Positions 61,727 through 64,000 of a stretch of 64,000 nucleotides of DNA are shown here, one piece after another. Where the stretch lies: positions 930,001 to 994,000 of the forward strand of contig NZ_CP135275.1 in the NCBI RefSeq assembly GCF_032302195.1. Reading direction: 5' to 3'. This DNA is from Paenibacillus sp. MMS20-IR301 (GTDB lineage: Bacteria > Bacillota > Bacilli > Paenibacillales > Paenibacillaceae). The stretch's first letter is position 1. Each line of letters opens with the position of its first letter. The notes under the pieces are model-generated. The model made no database searches. It saw only the letters and a list, made by a program, of their open reading frames with translations, and had not been told where the DNA came from. The translations under genes were made by a program, and so were the position numbers.

Positions 61727-63052
61727 ATGGCAAGACCCGTAGTGGCCATCGTAGGCAGGCCTAACGTCGGTAAATCGACGATATTCAATAGGCTGATTGG
61801 CGATCGGCTGGCCATCGTAGAGGATAAACCGGGGATTACGCGTGACCGGATCTATGGCGTTTCAGACTGGAACGGCAAGTCCTTCAGTGTGATTGATACC
61901 GGAGGTATTGAGATTGACGGTGAAGATGCGATTCTGAAGTCCATCCGCGTCCAGGCGGAGCTGGCGATTGAAGAAGCGGATGTTATCGTATTTATGTGCG
62001 AAGCCAAGAGCGGGCTTACAAGTTCGGATGAAGAAGTGGCACAGATTCTGTTCCGTTCCGGCAAGCCGATCGTACTGGCGATTAATAAAGTAGATAACAT
62101 GAAACGCTCCGAGGATATTTATGAATTTTACAGCCTGGGATTCGGTGACCCGATCGGAATTTCGGGAAGCCATGGAACCGGAATCGGTGACTTACTGGAT
62201 GCGGTTGTTGAACGTCTCCCGGATACAACCGATGATGAATATGATGATGATGTCATCCGTGTGGCCTTAATCGGGCGCCCGAATGTAGGCAAATCCTCCC
62301 TCGTGAACGCTATCCTGGGTGAAGAACGCGTCATTGTCAGTGATGTTGCCGGTACTACACGCGATGCTATTGATACACCTTTTGAGCGGGATGGCCAGCG
62401 TTACGTGCTGATCGATACGGCAGGTATGCGCAAACGCGGCAAAGTCTACGAAAACACGGAGAAATACAGTGTTATGCGGGCTATGAAGGCTATTGAGCGT
62501 GCTGACGTTGTACTGGTTGTGATTAACGGCCAGGAAGGCATTATTGACCAGGACAAGCATATTGCCGGTTATGCCCATGATGCTGGCAAAGCCTCGATCT
62601 TTGTCGTCAACAAATGGGATGCCATTGAGAAGGACGACAAGACGATGCAGAACTTTGAACGCACTATCCGCGACCACTTCCTGTTCATGAGCTATGCGCC
62701 GGCCGTGTTCCTGTCTGCACTCACCAAACAGCGGCTGCAGAAGCTGCTGCCGGTAGTTCAGCATGTTGCACAGCAGCATGCGCTGCGGATTACAACCCAT
62801 CTGGTAAATGATGTGGTGTCTGATGCTGTGGCAATCAATCCTCCGCCAACGGATAAAGGGCGGCGTCTGCGCATCAACTATGTAACCCAGGTTGCGGTGA
62901 AGCCGCCAACGATCGTCGTATTCGTAAATGATCCGTCGTTGATGCACTTCTCCTACGAGCGTTATCTGGAGAACAAAATCCGCGCAGCATTCAATTTCGA
63001 AGGCACACCAATCCGTCTCTTTACACGGCGCAAATCCGAAAACGAAGGTTAG
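61727..63052 (+). CDS. der: ribosome-assembly GTPase Der (EngA)
   Basis: An essential tandem-GTPase acting in 50S subunit assembly. The first G domain (about 4-165) has [13 protein letters not shown] and NKVD. The second (about 178-350) has [13 protein letters not shown] and NKWD. The C-terminal KH-like domain (about 355-441) has [17 protein letters not shown] and RYLENKIR. The 441-residue length is usual. AGGAGG precedes the ATG. It is followed at 12 bases by plsY. Confidence 0.97.
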   Translation: MARPVVAIVGRPNVGKSTIFNRLIGDRLAIVEDKPGITRDRIYGVSDWNGKSFSVIDTGGIEIDGEDAILKSIRVQAELAIEEADVIVFMCEAKSGLTSSDEEVAQILFRSGKPIVLAINKVDNMKRSEDIYEFYSLGFGDPIGISGSHGTGIGDLLDAVVERLPDTTDDEYDDDVIRVALIGRPNVGKSSLVNAILGEERVIVSDVAGTTRDAIDTPFERDGQRYVLIDTAGMRKRGKVYENTEKYSVMRAMKAIERADVVLVVINGQEGIIDQDKHIAGYAHDAGKASIFVVNKWDAIEKDDKTMQNFERTIRDHFLFMSYAPAVFLSALTKQRLQKLLPVVQHVAQQHALRITTHLVNDVVSDAVAINPPPTDKGRRLRINYVTQVAVKPPTIVVFVNDPSLMHFSYERYLENKIRAAFNFEGTPIRLFTRRKSENEG

Positions 63053-63064
63053 GGGAGAAGAGTA

Positions 63065-63682
63065 GTGGCGTTTGAACTTCTGGTTATCGTTGTAAGCTAT
63101 TTGCTTGGCTCTGTCAGCTTCAGTGTATTACTCGCCCGGCTGCTCAAAGGTATTGATATCCGCCAGTACGGAAGCGGCAATGCGGGGGCGACCAATACAC
63201 TGCGTGTGATGGGGAAGGGACCGGCCATACTGGTGCTGTTTCTGGACGTACTGAAGGGAATTGCCGCAGTCTGGCTTGGAACCTGGGCCGGCGGCTGGGG
63301 GACCTGGGTAGCGGTAGCTTGCGGGATCGCTGCTATTATCGGGCATAATTGGCCGCTCTATTTCCACTTTCGCGGCGGGAAGGGCATTGCAACGACAATT
63401 GGCGTAATGGCTACACTTGCATTTTGGCCTGCACTGATTGCGGGGGTAATTGCGATTCTCGCTATTGTCTTTACCCGCTATGTATCGCTGGGTTCACTGA
63501 TTTTTGTGGCGCTGACACCGGTATTCCTGCTGTTCACCGCATTCTCACCTCCGGAGCTGTGGGGGAGTCTGATTATTGCGTTGTTTGCATTCTGGCGGCA
63601 CCGCAGCAATATTGTGAAGATTTCGCAGGGCCGGGAGAACAAGATCGGCTCTAAAGTCAAGGAGGCGAACCGCGTTGTCTGA
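63065..63682 (+). CDS. plsY: glycerol-3-phosphate acyltransferase PlsY
   Basis: Transfers the acyl group from acyl-phosphate to glycerol 3-phosphate, the first step of phospholipid synthesis in most Gram-positives. 205 residues, about five membrane helices. The three family motifs are present: SxxRxxxxGxDIRxxGSGNxGxTN (here DIRQYGSGNAGATNTLRVMG), GHNWPLYFHFRGGKG, and the late RHRSN segment. The GTG start follows GGGGAGAAG. It overlaps gpsA by 8 bases. Confidence 0.95.
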   Translation: MAFELLVIVVSYLLGSVSFSVLLARLLKGIDIRQYGSGNAGATNTLRVMGKGPAILVLFLDVLKGIAAVWLGTWAGGWGTWVAVACGIAAIIGHNWPLYFHFRGGKGIATTIGVMATLAFWPALIAGVIAILAIVFTRYVSLGSLIFVALTPVFLLFTAFSPPELWGSLIIALFAFWRHRSNIVKISQGRENKIGSKVKEANRVV

Positions 63683-64000
63683 TAAAGTGACCGTGCTGGT
63701 CGCGGGCAGCTGGGGAACTGCGCTGGCTACTGTGCTGGCGGCAAACCACTCGGAGGTTTATCTGTGGACGCGAAAGACCGAACAAGCTGACGAGATCAAT
63801 AAAGCACATACGAATGATCATTTCCTGCCGGGAATCAAGCTGCCTGAGAATATTATTGCCACCACCGATATGGAGACTGCGGTTTCCGGCTCGAAGGCGG
63901 TAGTTATTGTAGCTCCGTCATCCGCCATGCGCGAGGTGGCCCGCAGCCTTAAGCCCTTCTGGAAGGAAGATATGCTCTGCATTCACGCTACCAAGGGGTT
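63675..64000 (+). CDS. gpsA: NAD(P)H-dependent glycerol-3-phosphate dehydrogenase, 5' part
   Basis: The N-terminal 108 residues of GpsA, cut by the window end. It makes sn-glycerol 3-phosphate from dihydroxyacetone phosphate for PlsY. Visible: VTVLVAGSWGTALATVLAAN, VYLWTRK, FLPGIKLPENI, and AVVIVAPSSAMREV. The cofactor motif normally GxGxxG (GAGSWG) reads VAGSWG, with the first Gly replaced by Val. TTG 63675 is chosen: GGAGG lies 9 bases upstream. Together with plsY, plsC and glpK the window holds much of early phosphatidate synthesis. Confidence 0.93.
   Translation, partial: MSDKVTVLVAGSWGTALATVLAANHSEVYLWTRKTEQADEINKAHTNDHFLPGIKLPENIIATTDMETAVSGSKAVVIVAPSSAMREVARSLKPFWKEDMLCIHATKG

Noticed and set aside
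1-64000. Search for rRNA, tRNA, insertion sequences, prophage or a replication origin
   Set aside because: No characteristic sequence, transposase, integrase, or DnaA-box cluster was noticed by eye.

Overview
The window reads as a chromosome segment of an endospore-forming, Gram-positive bacterium of the Paenibacillus type. Three things support this. It carries many sporulation and germination genes (spoVAA, spoVAB, spoVAF, ytfJ, dacB-like, spmA, spmB, prsW, ypeB). It uses Bacillales regulatory RNAs (two FMN riboswitches, a serine-type T-box, a cyclic-di-GMP-I riboswitch) and strong Shine-Dalgarno sites with frequent GTG and TTG starts. Its gene order follows the Bacillus subtilis backbone lysA-ppiB-rib-scpAB-dacB-spmAB-rluB-resABCDE-...-serA-ypbD/G/H-prsW-ypeB-ypfA-cmk-ypfD-der-gpsA, with lineage-specific insertions. 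I see no rRNA, tRNA, insertion sequence, prophage or CRISPR array.

Layout. 1-8.1 kb is accessory: an acetyltransferase fragment, an SDR, an AI-2E family permease, a carboxylesterase, a membrane-anchored phosphate-binding-like protein, an FMN-riboswitch-controlled EamA permease (probable flavin importer) and a secreted stalk-domain protein. 8.2-14.3 kb holds a reduced spoVA operon (AA-AB-AF, without AC/AD/AE), lysA and ppiB. 14.5-19.6 kb holds a YwaF-like membrane protein, a large LPXTG-anchored adhesin and mscL. 19.7-23.8 kb is the riboflavin operon ribD-ribE-ribBA-ribH behind a second FMN riboswitch. 23.9-29.6 kb holds scpAB, ytfI, ytfJ, a D,D-carboxypeptidase and spmAB. 29.7-31.7 kb holds two paralogous small membrane proteins, unusual intergenic repeats and a short amidase. 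31.7-38.3 kb is rluB and resABCDE (cytochrome c maturation plus its two-component system), then glpK.

40.0-44.1 kb is the most unusual part. A minus-strand cluster encodes a thiamine-diphosphate enzyme, a carboxymuconolactone-decarboxylase-like protein, a small STAS-like protein and a KASIII-like protein lacking two of the three usual catalytic residues. The cluster lies behind a clear cyclic-di-GMP-I riboswitch with a terminator. It looks like a small biosynthetic pathway switched by cyclic di-GMP; its product cannot be read from the sequence. A chemoreceptor, a WYL regulator divergent from an SDR, and T-box-controlled serA follow.

49.9-64 kb returns to the conserved backbone: a CPBP protease, a metallophosphoesterase, a secreted polysaccharide deacetylase, mecA, prsW, a tiny zinc-ribbon protein, ypeB (without sleB beside it), the PilZ protein YpfA, cmk, plsC, an S1-domain protein, der, plsY and the start of gpsA.

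All coordinates and motifs were read by eye. Family names rest on motif and synteny recognition, with no database search.
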